From assembly GCA_036346275.1 (NCBI GenBank), contig CM070730.1:43012918-43076917 (forward strand): a stretch of DNA of 64,000 nucleotides, written 5' to 3'. Position 1 is the first letter of the stretch. Every line of letters begins with the position of its first letter. The position numbers and the translations under genes were made by a program. Shown here one piece after another: positions 44,860 through 56,446 of this stretch. The notes beneath the pieces are model-generated. The model saw only the letters and a program-made list of their open reading frames with translations, was not told the DNA's origin and searched no databases. Source of the DNA: Otatea glauca (lineage: Eukaryota > Streptophyta > Magnoliopsida > Poales > Poaceae).

Positions 44860-45243
44860 GTAGCGGTGGCGCGGTATTATTTACCAGCGCCTAGGCTTGA
44901 ATTTTTTACTATATTAGTATCATCGTTATATTTTTTTTTGAATCAGGCTCTCGACGCGATGAATTTGTGATAGTAGCCTCGAGACAGAAAAAATCAGCGG
45001 AGAGGTGCTAGATTTTTTTTACACGGTCGAGAAGCACTGTAATTTTTTCTCACGCCCGAAATTATTTAGCGGCCAAGAAGAGCTTGGTTTTTTTCGTGCC
45101 TGAAATTACCCACCATCCGTTGGATAATTTCGGACGTGGGAAAAAATTCTAGCACCTCTCCGTTGAATTTTTTCAGCTCGAGGCTGCAATCGCAAATTCA
45201 TCGCTGCGAGAGCCTGATTCAAAAAAAATAATACCACGCTACC
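44860..45243 (+). mobile_element. Fold-back MITE-like element
   Basis: About 380 bases forming a long imperfect inverted repeat: 44931-45024 pairs with 45133-45230 (shared blocks gaatcaggctctcg, gatgaatttg, agcctcgag, ggagaggtgctaga), and the outer ends (gtagcggtggcgcggtatta versus ataccacgctacc) also pair, with about 50 unmatched bases in the left arm. No coding capacity. I could not define a TSD or assign a superfamily. Orientation is arbitrary. Confidence 0.65.
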
Positions 45244-45427
45244 CCATCTCCCAGCTTCCTTTTCCTAATGTATGGTCATTTCCTTTTCTACGACGTTTGT
45301 TTCCTTTTCATTGATTCCAGGACGTTTGTTTTTTTTCTTTCAGGATGATTAGACACAATAAACAATGGCCATCGAATGTGGGTGAGTAAAGCTAAGGAAA
45401 GATCTTAGAGGTTAATTTTGATGGAGG

Positions 45428-46080
45428 TGTTTGCACCAAAATTCGGTAAGTTTATCCAAATCAGGCAATAAAATTAAAGATATGGAAACTAACGGAGGAT
45501 TGGAAAGAACCCGAGATATTTGATAACTGCAAGATTTTTAAGGAAACGATCGTCCAAGATAAGGCCGATACGGACACGGGCTTGAAGCGTATTATGCAGG
45601 ACACGATCGTAGAGGTATAAAAGAAGGACCAAAGCGAACTGCAAAGGAATCATCAACACAATACAATCAACCAGTCTTTACTTTTTTCTACTTTTCCTGT
45701 CGACTAGGAGTAGCTTCTGTAATTTAGCTTTTGTAATCAATCTTGATCAATAAAGTTGCGCATCGCCGATTGTTGATCTTCGTCAATTACACCCCAGGTT
45801 CGATTTGTTCTGATTTTGTTGCGCATCGCCTTCTTCAGAATCGATCTGCCTTTATCCTCTGATTAGCCTTAATTGGCTAGTTAGACTTGTCCTGTTACCT
45901 TGATGTTGATCGGCTTCAAGCTGATTAGATCTAAGCCGATTGATCGTCACGATCGGCTTTGTGTGAATTTTATATTTTTTACCTTGTCGATTCTGAGTCA
46001 AATCGACCGCACGTTCGAACTTCGGTGTTAAATGCGGTGTCTTTCTTTGTCGAAACCCTACATCAAGTTTTTGCGTAACA
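45428..46080 (+). repeat. Element E 5' LTR
   Basis: Pairs with 55794-56441 with few differences, so insertion is fairly recent. TATAAAAG at 45616-45623 and an AATAAA-type signal near 45748. The very end reads gcgtaaca where the 3' copy has gacgccaaca. Confidence 0.94.
45616..45623 (+). promoter_or_regulatory. TATA box of element E
   Basis: TATAAAAG in gaggtataaaagaagg; conserved in the 3' LTR at 55985-55992. Starts the genomic transcript about 30 bases downstream. Confidence 0.75.
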
Positions 46081-46086
46081 CACTCT

Positions 46087-46104
46087 TGGCACGCCTTGAT
46101 GGGA
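46087..46104 (+). other. Candidate primer binding site of element E
   Basis: TGGCACGCCTTGATGGGA begins six bases after the LTR. It starts with TGG as a tRNA complement must, but I cannot name the tRNA. Confidence 0.4.
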
Positions 46105-46184
46105 CCCGCAATGTCTTCATTAGGAAGTCGATTCCGCCATCGATCTCAACTCGAAGCTATAATCGTCCCAACAATGGGCGATTT

Positions 46185-47111
46185 ATGCGTGAACAACGCC
46201 AAGAGATTGAAGCTCGGAAGGCTGCGCTAGAAGAGATGATGCTAAGTTGCTATCAGAAAACAAGACGTGGCGTCACTCAAAAATCCGCCCTGCCTATGGT
46301 CAACGCCCTGGGTGATGCGGGTGTAACAGAAAAAGTAAGCCGATATCTGCCTGCTCAAGCCGAATTATCAGCTATGATTAATCAGTCTGTGCACCACGCC
46401 TTAATAAACCAATCATCGGCTCTTGTTACAACACTCAAGGGCTTGCTATGCCAACGGCCGATAACGCTAACTAGGCCGATCAGATCTCTGCCGTCTTGAG
46501 GGACCAATTCGGCATACAACCAAAAGGGAAGGTTATCGGCTATAGAAAGCCGTACCCCGACTACATAGATTGCATGCCTTACCCTTATAATTTCAGAGTC
46601 CCGGACTTTGCCAAATTCTCTGGGGATGATTCTATTACCACCCTGGAGCATGTTGGACGCTTTATCGCGCAATGCGGTGAAGCGGCCCAGTCTGACGGGC
46701 TAAAAATTAGACTATTCCCGTTGTCTTTATCCGGGGCAGCATTTACTTGTTCACCTGTTTACCTCCGATTCGGTCCATTTATGGAACGATTTGGAAAGCC
46801 AATTCCATGAATATTTCTTTTCAGGCAGTTTGGAGCTCAGAATTTTAGATTTGAGTTCCGTACGCCAAAAGTTTGGGGAATCGGTAACGGATTATATCAA
46901 GAGGTTCAGAGAAATTAGGAATCGGTGTTTTAGCGTTACGTTGCCTGACAACCAACTTGCCGATTTAGCATTTCAAGGTTTGATCCCGCCGCTTAGGAGA
47001 AATTTGGAGGGCAAGAATTCACCGACCTTGGCCACTTATTGCATCGCAGATCGGCTCAAGAAAGCCGATTCACCGATAATAAGGTGTTCAAAGACGATTC
47101 AAAAACAGCAA
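46185..47111 (+). pseudogene. Element E gag (broken)
   Basis: ATG at 46185 (MREQRQEIEARKAALEEMM). The frame shifts near 46495 and 46770. The retrotransposon-gag capsid domain is clear: PYPYNFRVPDFAKFSGDD (46496-46810), then FGESVTDYIKRFREIRNRCF and LADLAFQGLIPPLR (46791-47114). It would form the particle core. Frames are simple shifts of one another, so the break is recent. Confidence 0.85.
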
Positions 47112-47379
47112 TAACAAAGAAAAGGACAAGGCTAAGGTCAATATGGTTGAATATTGTCCTAGTGATTCGTCGGAAGGCGAGGAAGCGTAAATAAATATAG
47201 CCGAATGGGTAAAAGGATCCAAGAAATCCTTAGTACATTTCTGGCTCAAGCCGACTAGGAATAAGTCGGAAGTTAAGTACTCTTTTGATGCTTCCAAGTG
47301 CGATCGTATTTTTGATTTATACGCAAGAAAAGATAATACGATTGCGGAGGGACATGTGATCTCGTCGCCGATGAGATCA

Positions 47380-49040
47380 AAAACGCAGTATTGCAAGTGG
47401 CATCATTCTTATTCGCATAACACTAATGATCGCAATATCTTTCGTCAATGATTCAATCGCTATTGAAGATGGTCGTTTGAAGTTTGCCGATGAGCCGACC
47501 ATGCAAGTTGATGTTGATCCGTTTCCCATCAACATGGTACGTTGTTGGCTAAAGGAAAAGAGCCGATGCAAGGCGAGCGAGAAAAGGGTCGACAAGTCGA
47601 CATACAATCAAGCTCGGACGCGGTCAAACATCGAAGATTACCATCGGTTCCTTACAAATAGAAGCCGATCGAGAAGGAAAAATTCAAGAACCATTAAACC
47701 CAAGGGAATCCCTAGGTGGGTAAATGGTACAAGCGAGAAATCTCCATCAAGGCGACCCGGTGAAAGGTCGAGGTCCAACGTTCTCACAATTAATGGAGAA
47801 ATACGAAAGGATGAATAGCCGACCACGGTGTAATACCACGGTCGGATAATTTGTACCGTCTTGAGAATGTGGAGAGGGCACATAGAAGGTGTCCTTTTGG
47901 CGATTTCTTTGGGAAAGAAGGGTAGCGTTACCATCACCGTACACACGCCCAATGGAACATTATCCCCAAGGCGATGGGCCAAGGCAATCGGCGGAGATAG
48001 GCTATCGGGCCGATCGGAGAGCAGGCGAAGTCACGAAGGCGGTCCACGAGAGAATATCTAAACCGAATCAAGAACCGAGCCAAGTCAAGCGCGCAAGCCC
48101 AGTTCTAATCAAGAAGATTTGGCTGGTCAAATACGGGCCGGTGGAACCCAAACCCGGTGGTGTCCATCCGCCTGAGCCGATCACAACGACGGCGGCTTGA
48201 GGCTAAGGACGCAAGAGATTCATGAGGCCGGCGAGAGAGAGAGGCGAAGTGTTTAACGAACCGTCGATCAAATGCGTCAAAAAGAGTGGAGAAGAAAAGA
48301 ACAAGCGAAGAAGATTTGAATCGGTGATGACTTGGATTCTCCCATGATTCGGGATGACACGCCTCAATGGATATTAACATGGTGTTCACATTGCGGTGAG
48401 TTCAAAGTCGAATCGAATCGGCCAAAGAGGCGATTGCTCGATTGTGCTCGGCGTGCGTAACGCCATCTTTGAAAACAAAGATGATCATCGGCATCGAAAC
48501 CATTGTATCCGAAAGGGTATATAAATGGCAAGCGATATCAAGGATGCTAGTAGAGCGGGGCGCCACGGTGAATCGATGCCGTACGACATGCAAAAACACA
48601 GGTAAGTCGGCGAAGACTTAATCAAAACTAACATGGTTACGAATGACTTCACGGGTGACCCTACGAAGCAAAAGGTGTCATAGTCCTTGGAGCCGATCGG
48701 CGAGCAAGACCTTGCCGACAGCGTTCTTTGTAATTGATGCCAAAGGAAACTACAGTGTGCTGCTCGGGCGGGATTGGATCCATGCAAACTGCTGTATCCC
48801 ATCGACCATGCATCAAGTGCTTGTTCAATGGAATGGAGAAGAAGTTGAGGTCGTTACAGCCGATACATCGGCTCACATTGCCATGGCTAGCTCCGATGCG
48901 AATTGGCAACACGAAGAAGCTGGCTGCATATCGGGCAAGACGCTGGATGACTACGATTTCATTTGTGTGAGCAAGTCAGGTCTCATGCCGATCAGTGTCA
49001 AGCCGGGCACTTTTGATCGGGCAAATGAAGTATTACGCCG
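47380..49040 (+). pseudogene. Element E gag C-terminus and protease region (broken)
   Basis: At about 47389 the reading CKWHHSYSHNTNDRNIFRQ is a degenerate Cys/His knuckle type seen in Tat gag C-termini; two stops follow. The protease end is open at 48643-49062 (FFVIDAKGNYSVLLGRDWIH, then PSTMHQVLVQWNGEEVEV). The catalytic DSGA-type loop should lie near 48300-48640 but is not in one frame. About 47800-48640 has no long open frame. Confidence 0.65.
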
Positions 49041-50388
49041 ATGGGGACAAGAAAAACATTGAAGGCGCTGCAGGATAAAATGCAAAGCTATCTGCAAACA
49101 ACGGATAGCTACGAGGCCATAGAAGACTTTGAAGAGATTGAAAAGTTAGGTCAAGGTTTCACATCCACCGATTTGCTTGAAGAAGTCGATATAGGTAGCG
49201 GTGATAGGAAAAGATCAACTTTTGTTAGTGCAAATTTAGATGTAAAGTGCAAAGAAAAACTGATAAAAATCCTTAGAGATTATAAGGATTGTTTCGTTTG
49301 GGAGTATCATGAGATGCCCGAATTAAGCCGTCAACTGGTGGAACATCGGCTACCTATAAAATCGGGCTATCGGCCATTTAAACAGTATCCCAGGCGTTTT
49401 AATCCAGCCTTGTACCAAGTCATAAAAGAAGAAATAGAACGGTTGTTGGAAGCAAAATTTATTAGGCCTCGCGACGCGCTGAGTGGGTTTCCAACATCGT
49501 TCCAGTCATGAAGAAGAATGGAAAGCTTCGAGTATGCGTCGACTTCAGAGATTTAAACAAGGCGACGCCAAAAGATGAATACCCGATGACAATAGCCGAT
49601 ATGCTTATCGATGCTGCATCAGGGAACAAGATCATAAGTTTTCTAGATGGTAATGCCGGGTATAACCAGATACTCATGGCAGAAGCCGATATACCAAAGA
49701 CAGCTTTCAGATGTCCTGGCGTAATAGGATTGTTCGAGTGGACAGTAATGACTTTCGGCTTGAAGAACGCTGGAGCAACGTATCAGCGGGCAATGAATCT
49801 GATCTTTCACGATTTAATCGGCCACATTGTCGAAATATATATTGATGATGTAGTGGTAAAATCTACAGACGATTTCCAACATCTGGCCGATTTAGAGAGG
49901 GTGTTTAAAAACATAAGATCGCACGGTTTGAAGATGAATCCTTACAAGTGTGCGTTCGGCGTGTCAGCTGGACAGTTTTTAGGCTTTATGGTACATGAAA
50001 GAGGAATCGAAGTCACCAAGCGAGGGTCAAGGCCATAGCCAATCTTGAACCACCGACATGCAAAAACGAATTACAAAAGTTGATCGGCAAAATTAACTAT
50101 CTCCGTCGGTTCATCTCGAACCTCTCTGGTAGAATTCGTGCTTTTACTCCATTGCTGAAGTTGAAGGACAATGAAGAATTTATATGGGGAGCCGATCAAC
50201 AGAAAGCTTTCAACGAAGTCAAAAGGTATTTGTCCAACCCTCCAGTTTTGGCTGCACCTCAAAAAGGGGTTCCTTTCAGATTATATGTATCGGCCGAAGA
50301 AGATACTATTGGAGTTGTTTTGGCACAAGAGGTGCATGGTAAAGAGAGGGTTATCTTTTATTTAAGCCGACGGTTCTTTGGGCCTTGA
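49041..50388 (+). pseudogene. Element E reverse transcriptase (three frames)
   Basis: Three open pieces in succession: 49041-49511 (HRLPIKSGYRPFKQYPRRF), 49508-50038 (GKLRVCVDFRDLNKATPKDE, then VEIYIDDVVVKS with the YIDD catalytic box), and 50080-50388 (INYLRRFISNLSGRIRAFTP, thumb, followed by the RNase H connection). Two frame changes (about 49505 and 50040) break a once continuous protein. Confidence 0.92.
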
Positions 50389-51328
50389 AGTCAGTACCCT
50401 TTTATCGAAAAACTATGTTTATCCTTGTACTTCTCGTGCACAAAGCTAAGGCACTACATACTAGCATCGGCTTGTAAGGTCATCTGTAAAACCGATGTTA
50501 TAAAATATATATTATCGGCTCAATGCGAGGTCTACTTGGCAAATGGGCTTACGCCTTGGTCGAATTCGACTTATCATATGAATCGCCAGCGGTCAAAGGA
50601 CAAGTCCTAGCCGATTTTATAACGAGGACATGACACGTGCAAACTTAGTCTTGGTAGCACCATGGCAACTGTTCTTTGATGGATCAGTATGCGGGGAAGG
50701 TGATGGTATCGGTATTGTACTCACTTCACCCAAGGAGCATAACTTTGAATTCGCATTTCGGCTAAATAGCGATGCTCCAACAACCGTGCCGAGTCACGGC
50801 GTTACTCAAAGGCTTACCGTTGTTAGAAAATATTGAGTAAAAGTTGTTGAGGCATATGGTGATTCAACGTTGGTAGTACTGACAAATAAAGGAGAATACC
50901 AATGTCGGGATGAAGTACTACTGAGATATTTAGAACAATGTTTAGAGATTATCAGCTCTTTTACGTCATTTTCTATCATATTCCTCGTGAAATGAACGAT
51001 AGAGCTAATGCTTTAGCTCAGCGAGCATCAGGATATAAGGATTTTGACCAAAGTCGAGAGGCGAGCGGTGAACAAAGCGATCATGTGCGCAGATATTGCT
51101 GATTGGAGAATGCAAATAAAAGATTATCTAGTCGATCCATTCAAGCTGACGTAATGAAAGATACGACAACAGGCGTTGAAATACGTTGTTTTGGACGATA
51201 TACTATATTATCGGACTATGGAAGGTTTGTTGTTGAGATGTCTTGAAACTGGAGAAGCGCGGGTGGCAATGGGTGAAGTACACGAAGGGATTTGTGGTTC
51301 TCATCAATCGGCACATAAGATGAAATAG
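50389..51328 (+). pseudogene. Element E RNase H (broken)
   Basis: The plant Ty3 archaeal-type RNase H start LFFDGSVCGEGDGIGIVLTS with the first catalytic Asp is open at 50630-50836; downstream sequence to integrase is frame-disrupted but includes a stretch like SFYHIPREMNDRANALAQRA near 50970-51030. Confidence 0.8.
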
Positions 51329-52357
51329 ATGCTCAGACGGACAGGTTATTTTTGGCCGACGATGCTAGAGGATTGTTTCAAGTACTATAAAGGATGTCAA
51401 ACATGTCAAAAGTTTGGCAACGTACAACTAGCACCAGCATCGGCTTTACATCCAATTATTAAACCTTGGCCGTTTAGGGGTTGGGGAATAGATATAATCG
51501 GCCAAATATTTCCTGCTTCGAGTAAAGGCCACAAATTTATTTTGGCCGCAACCGATTACTTTTCAAAGTGGGTTGAGGCTATCCCACTTAAGAAGGTGAC
51601 TAGTGTTGAGGCGATTAGTTTTGTGAATGAACATATCGTCCATCGGTTTGGAATACCACAAACAATCACGACCGATCAAGGTACGGTATTCATGTCTAAC
51701 GAGTTTCAAGGTTACGCCACAAGTCTAGGGATCAAATTGTTAAACTCTTCGCCATATTACGCTCAGGCTAATGGACAGGCCGAGTCGTCTAATAAGACAC
51801 TAATCAAGTTGATCAAAGAAAAATTGATGAGAAGCCAAGGAATTGGCATTCGACTCTATCGAGTCACTTTGGGCCTATCGCCTATCTTATCACGGGCGAC
51901 AAAACTTTCACCTTACCAATTGGTGTATGGACAAGAAGTTGTTTTACTGTAGAAATCAACATTGAGTCGATACGAATAGCGAGACGAGAATGGTTTGTCG
52001 GCTCAAGATTACAATGACTTAATGGTCGCATGCTTGGATGAGTTAGCGGAGTTACGTTTGTCTACGCTTGATCGGCTTAAGAAGAATAAGATCAGAGTTG
52101 CAAGGGCATACAATAAAAGGGTCATGCCTAAATCTTTCGATCAAGCCGATTTAGTATGGAAAACGATATTGCCTGTTGGTTCTAAGGATAACCGATTTGG
52201 AAAATAGTCACCTACGTGGGAAGGGCCATACAAAATTAATCGGCTAGTCGGTGGAAACTCGTACTTACTGGAAACACTAGAAGGGTATGTCTTGCCTAAA
52301 GCAATTAATGGGAAATATCTAAAGAAATACTATCCTAGCGTTTGGATCAGAGCCTAG
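51329..52357 (+). pseudogene. Element E integrase (catalytic core intact)
   Basis: 51329-51952 encodes the Cys pair of the zinc finger (GCQTCQKF), the DDE core with GIDIIGQI, ITTDQGTVF and NGQAESSNKTL (all three acidic residues present). It shifts frame near 51950 and again near 52207 to the C-terminal part (WEGPYKINRLVGGNSYLLE). No chromodomain follows, as expected for Tat. Confidence 0.9.
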
Positions 52358-52450
52358 CCGACTAAAATCTTGTTCAGAGCAAGAATTAACACGATGCTGT
52401 TAATCGGCTGAAAGGATTGCAAACTCAGGATATAGGCAAAATATAAATCG

Positions 52451-52510
52451 GTTAAACAGCCGATTATAAACATAGCAAAAGTTAAACAACCGATTATAAA
52501 CATAGCAAAA
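52451..52510 (+). repeat. 30-bp tandem duplication in element E
   Basis: gttaaacagccgattataaa and its next ten bases occur twice in a row (52451-52480, 52481-52510) with one g/a difference. It lies between integrase and the end of the antisense ORF. Confidence 0.85.
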
Positions 52511-52654
52511 TTACAAGTATTAAAAGTATTTGAGCAAGTGTTTTGGAACTGTTAAAAAGGTTACATCCCAGAGCTTGGGAGTCGTGCACCCAAAGCCGAT
52601 AATGCTCCAATGACCTTGGCTATAGTTTCTGCACCTCATCGAGATTACATCATC

Positions 52655-55452
52655 TTACGTCGCTTTGCTCGGGATGGGTACAAGTTTAGCCAACTGCTCT
52701 TTAAAGGTTGCTACAGCCGATGCTATTTCTGCCTTCTGCTGCTTAGCGGCCGAAGAAGTTTTTTCAAAGGAATCTTGTCCTTCAGCAATGAGCTTTATCG
52801 TTTTCAACAATTCATCCTCAAGAAATTTCTTAGTGGTTTCCAATTTCTGAAGGGAAGTTTTGTTAGCTTTCAGAGATTCTATGGTTGCATCAAACTTTTT
52901 CTTCTTTGCCTTTGTCTCCGCAACCATTTTGTCAAGGATCCTCTGGTCGGCCTCTTGGGCTATTCTCATTGCTTTCCTCTCTGGTGCCTCCACTAAAACC
53001 TTCTCTCGTCTAGATGACACACTTGACGGTGCGACCATGGCCTCTGGCGATAGATCGATTTCAAGCTGCGCCATAGCGTCTCGAATCGGTGATTATTATT
53101 CAGATTTACGATTGAGGCCTTGACACCAAATCAAAGAGCTCGTTGAGGCGATCTTGCATTCGGGAGCCGATGAGAGGCGAATGACGCGCGTCTTTTGAAA
53201 CCGCGATGATATTTTGAATTGCAGAGATATAGTCGTCGGCTGCAAAGATCTCTGGATCATCCAAATCAGATAAATTAAAACCGAGGATGTTGGATGGATC
53301 AGAAACTTCTGGAGCAGCAGCGGTTGTTGGTGTTGGCATCGGCTGAGGAGGCAACGGCTCTTTGGCCGATATATTTGGCAAGCTTGCCAGGATGTTGGCC
53401 ACTTGTGCCGATGCGGTAGGCTGGAATAAAGAATATAATAAGAACCGATGGACTAAATCGAGACCGATGGGCTAAATCAGGATTTGTAAATTTTTAAGAT
53501 GGAAAAAATACGAGCGATGCTTGATCCATGCGGTGAACTTTCGCCACTTTGTTCACGTGGCTTGGAGTATTTTTTCTTGGCAGGAACTCTAGTGGACTTT
53601 GGCTTCTTCTTCTCTGAAAGATCCATCGGCTGGAAAGTCAGTTACATAAAAATGGAAAAATAGGAAGGAACAAGAGATGTTCAGGAATGACTGACTTGGT
53701 TGCGTTGCCTCTCTAGATCGGATAAAGATGGGCTTTGAATGCCCAAGGAACGTAAGTATAGCCGATGAAGTGCGATTGCCTTGTGTGGTCGTTTTTCTTT
53801 ACTAGTTGCAGGAGCTTGATCGGCTTCTTGCCGTGATTTAGTCTGCAAAAGAAAAAAGACAACCGATGAGATAAATTCATATGAGCTATGATAAAGAAAA
53901 GTTAAATCGACTAATACCTCGCTAGTAATATTTACAAGACTCGTATTATCATATCCGGAGCTCGATTCGTCACTTGAATTGTTATCCGAAGATACCATCG
54001 GCTCGGGAGTGCAGGAAGAGAGCATCAATAATAGCCGATGGGGTGCGATCAAGGAGAAGTGCATCCGCAATTGAAGACCATCATGCGGAGAATCGGCTAG
54101 ATCGACGATTATTCAAAGCGAAGTGTGGCAAAGATTTGATCGCAAGTCATCGGCTATCTCCAAGACCATATTGGTTTGTAGCTAAAGATCGTACTCTAGT
54201 CCTAGGTGAACCAACTCAAGAAGTGGGAGGCGGGGATCACTTGGCGAAACCTAGTTATCCGGCAAGATGGAAGGATGATAAAATTCATAAGAGGGCGAAA
54301 GGTACGATTTCTTGTATTAAAACCGACATGCGAGGATCTTTGGGAGAAATAAAAGTTTTGAAGAAATCTAGAGTCGATTAGGGCATCTACGGTATCGAGA
54401 ATCGGATGAAGAAATGATGGCCATTCAAAATCAATTTTATTTGGTATAAGCGAAGAAGTCTTATTGGCTAAAATCATTATTATCCAAGTTCAGGAAGAAA
54501 GATAAATATTTTTTCAGACCAATCGGAGAGATCTTCTTGCTGCCAGAGCACATTATGTATCTTTCGCCATAAGATCGGCTGGCTCTAAATTCTGGTGCTG
54601 CATTTTCTGGTGTATTTTCGCGAGGAAATGCCGAGTCGTCAGATGATTCCAGTTTGAAAGATCTATTAAATAAACAGTACAACCATATCTGGATGAACCA
54701 GAGAGGACCACCCTCGTTGTCGAGCGCAAAATTTGGCAAAACCGGTAAAAGCCGACTCTAATCACATGCATCATTTGACAAAGCTGCTCTAAGGAACATT
54801 TTTCCCAATGCTAGCCGACGCCCTCTACCAACCGCTCGCCATTAAGCTTGAACACTTGTGTTGGTCCTAAAGAAGCACCGCAAAATAAAAATCGGTCTAA
54901 CCACAAGTTCGGAAGGCAACATGTTCTTCATCCGATCTGCCCGTTCACTTTATTATTGTTATTAATATACTTGCGTCAACCTTCTCCTTTGGATTGAATA
55001 AGCTTGTATTTGGTTTGCGCTAAAAGCCGATATCTGCTCACCGTCGGCCTAAGGCAACACAATTGGGCTATATCCATGAGGTTGGGCGATGGGACGATAT
55101 GGAACAAGAAGGCATTGAAGGTCTCCACTGTATAACAGGTCGTGGCCACTAAGGGCTCATTGGCTTCTGGATCGGCTAATGAGAGAGGAATGCATTCAGC
55201 TATACCCATTTTTTCCCACTCCCCTCTTTTCTGGGCAGCCACGCGAATATACCAAGATCTCCATCCCTTAAGCGCTGTCGGCCATGCTTTGAAGCTTTTT
55301 TCCCAGCTCTCTATATTGAATGCAGTAGCCGATAGAGGAAGACGGGGAATATCCTAGCTAATAACCGTACTGGCATTTAGGTTCCCTATCGGACCAAGGA
55401 AATACTGATCTTTACTGTTAGGGATCGGAATGAGTACCTGACTCGCGTCCAT
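52655..55452 (-). pseudogene. Element E antisense extra ORF: plant-mobile-domain protein with coiled-coil tail, intron-containing
   Basis: Runs opposite to gag-pol. ATG at 55452 (MDASQVLIPIPNSKDQYFLG); after one in-frame TAG the frame continues (SWEKSFKAWPTALKGWRSWY, CIPLSLADPEANEPLV) to about 54976. The region 54739-54461 holds GGPLWFIQIWLYCLF, a signature of the aminotransferase-like plant mobile domain, and the C-terminus (53074-52655) is a Lys/Glu-rich coiled coil ending at TAA. Two probable introns have textbook plant acceptors: 53917-53843 (75 nt, GAG|GTATTAG to TTTTGCAG|AC) and 53511-53421 (91 nt, ending TTTATTCCAG|CC). Extra ORFs of this kind are known from Tat elements. Function unknown. 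Frame breaks elsewhere suggest decay. Confidence 0.75.
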
Positions 55453-55588
55453 TTCAGCCAATCTTAGTAAGCCGATTGAAGAAGGGGGATGCAAGCCGAT
55501 TGATGGAAACCGAGCAATGGACAAACAAAAACCGATTGTTTGGAGTTAGAGAGCTTGTGCGCGAGGAATGACCGAGGTGAGGGCCGCG

Positions 55589-55595
55589 TTTTATA
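55589..55595 (-). promoter_or_regulatory. TATA box for the antisense ORF of element E
   Basis: The minus strand reads GCTATAAAACGCGG, about 140 bases upstream of the antisense ATG at 55452. Position and context suit a dedicated promoter inside the element, separate from the LTR. Confidence 0.55.
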
Positions 55596-55776
55596 GCATG
55601 GTAAAAATTTGAAACGGCGGGAAGTGAATCTCAAAAGACGCGGCGATTAAAGCGCACTACCAAACATGTCAGAGAATTACGGTGCGCATAAAGTAGCAGT
55701 TAATGGGTGAAGATCAAACGTCAGCCGATTGAACAAGCCGATAATTGTGATTTTTGACAGATGACAAGTCATCTCT

Positions 55777-55793
55777 AAAAAATGGGGGGCATA
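55777..55793 (+). other. Element E polypurine tract
   Basis: AAAAAATGGGGGGCATA directly precedes the 3' LTR start TGTTTGCACC. Confidence 0.85.
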
Positions 55794-56441
55794 TGTTTGC
55801 ACCAAAATTCGGCAAGTTTATCTAAATCAGGCAATAAAATTAAAGATACGGAAACTAACGGAGGATTGGAAAGAACCCGAGATATTTGATAACTGCAAGA
55901 TTTTTAAGGAAACGATCGTCCAAGATAAGGTTGATACGGACACGGCCTTGAAGCGTATTGTAACAGAACACGATCGGCCGAGGGTATAAAAGAAGGACCA
56001 AAGCGAACTGCAAAGGAATCATCATCAACACAATACAATCAACCAGTCTTTACTTTTTTGTACTTTTCACATCGACTAGAGTAGCTACGTAATTTAGCTT
56101 TTGTAATCGATCTTGATCAATAAAGTTGCGCATCGCCGATTGTTGATCTTCGTCAATTACACCCTGTGTTCGATTTGTTACGATTTTATTGCACATCGCC
56201 TTCTTGAATCGATGCGCCTTTATCCTCTCGATTAGCCTTAATCGGCTAGTTAGACTTGTCTGTTACCTTGATCTTGATCGACTTGGTGATTAGATCTAAG
56301 CCGATTGATCGTCAATCGGCTTTGTGTGAATTTTATATTTTTACCTCGTCGATTCTGAGTCAAATCGACCGCACGCTCTGAACCGGTGTTAAATGCGGTG
56401 TCTTCTTGTCGAAACCCTATATCAAGTTTTTGACGCCAACA
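55794..56441 (+). repeat. Element E 3' LTR
   Basis: 648 bases, ends gacgccaaca, then TSD GGAGG. TATA box copy at 55985-55992. Differences from the 5' copy include CTG in the 5' LTR changed to ACG here (ttctgtaa versus tacgtaa, tctgatt versus tacgatt). Confidence 0.94.
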
Positions 56442-56446
56442 GGAGG

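Larger units (their letters stand above)
45428..56441 (+). mobile_element. Element E: complete Tat-lineage (Retand-like) Ty3-gypsy retrotransposon
   Basis: Short LTRs (653 and 648 bases) beginning TGTTTGCACC and ending in CAACA or GTAACA, flanked by perfect TSDs GGAGG (45423-45427, 56442-56446); 11.0 kb. Plus-strand gag, protease, RT, RNase H and integrase (Ty3 order), no chromodomain, then 3 kb containing an antisense extra ORF, then a G-rich PPT (AATGGGGGGCATA) and the 3' LTR. Short LTRs, an extra ORF behind integrase and the RT/IN sequence type fit the Tat lineage. Frameshifts in gag and pol make it non-autonomous, but integrase keeps its catalytic residues. Confidence 0.92.
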
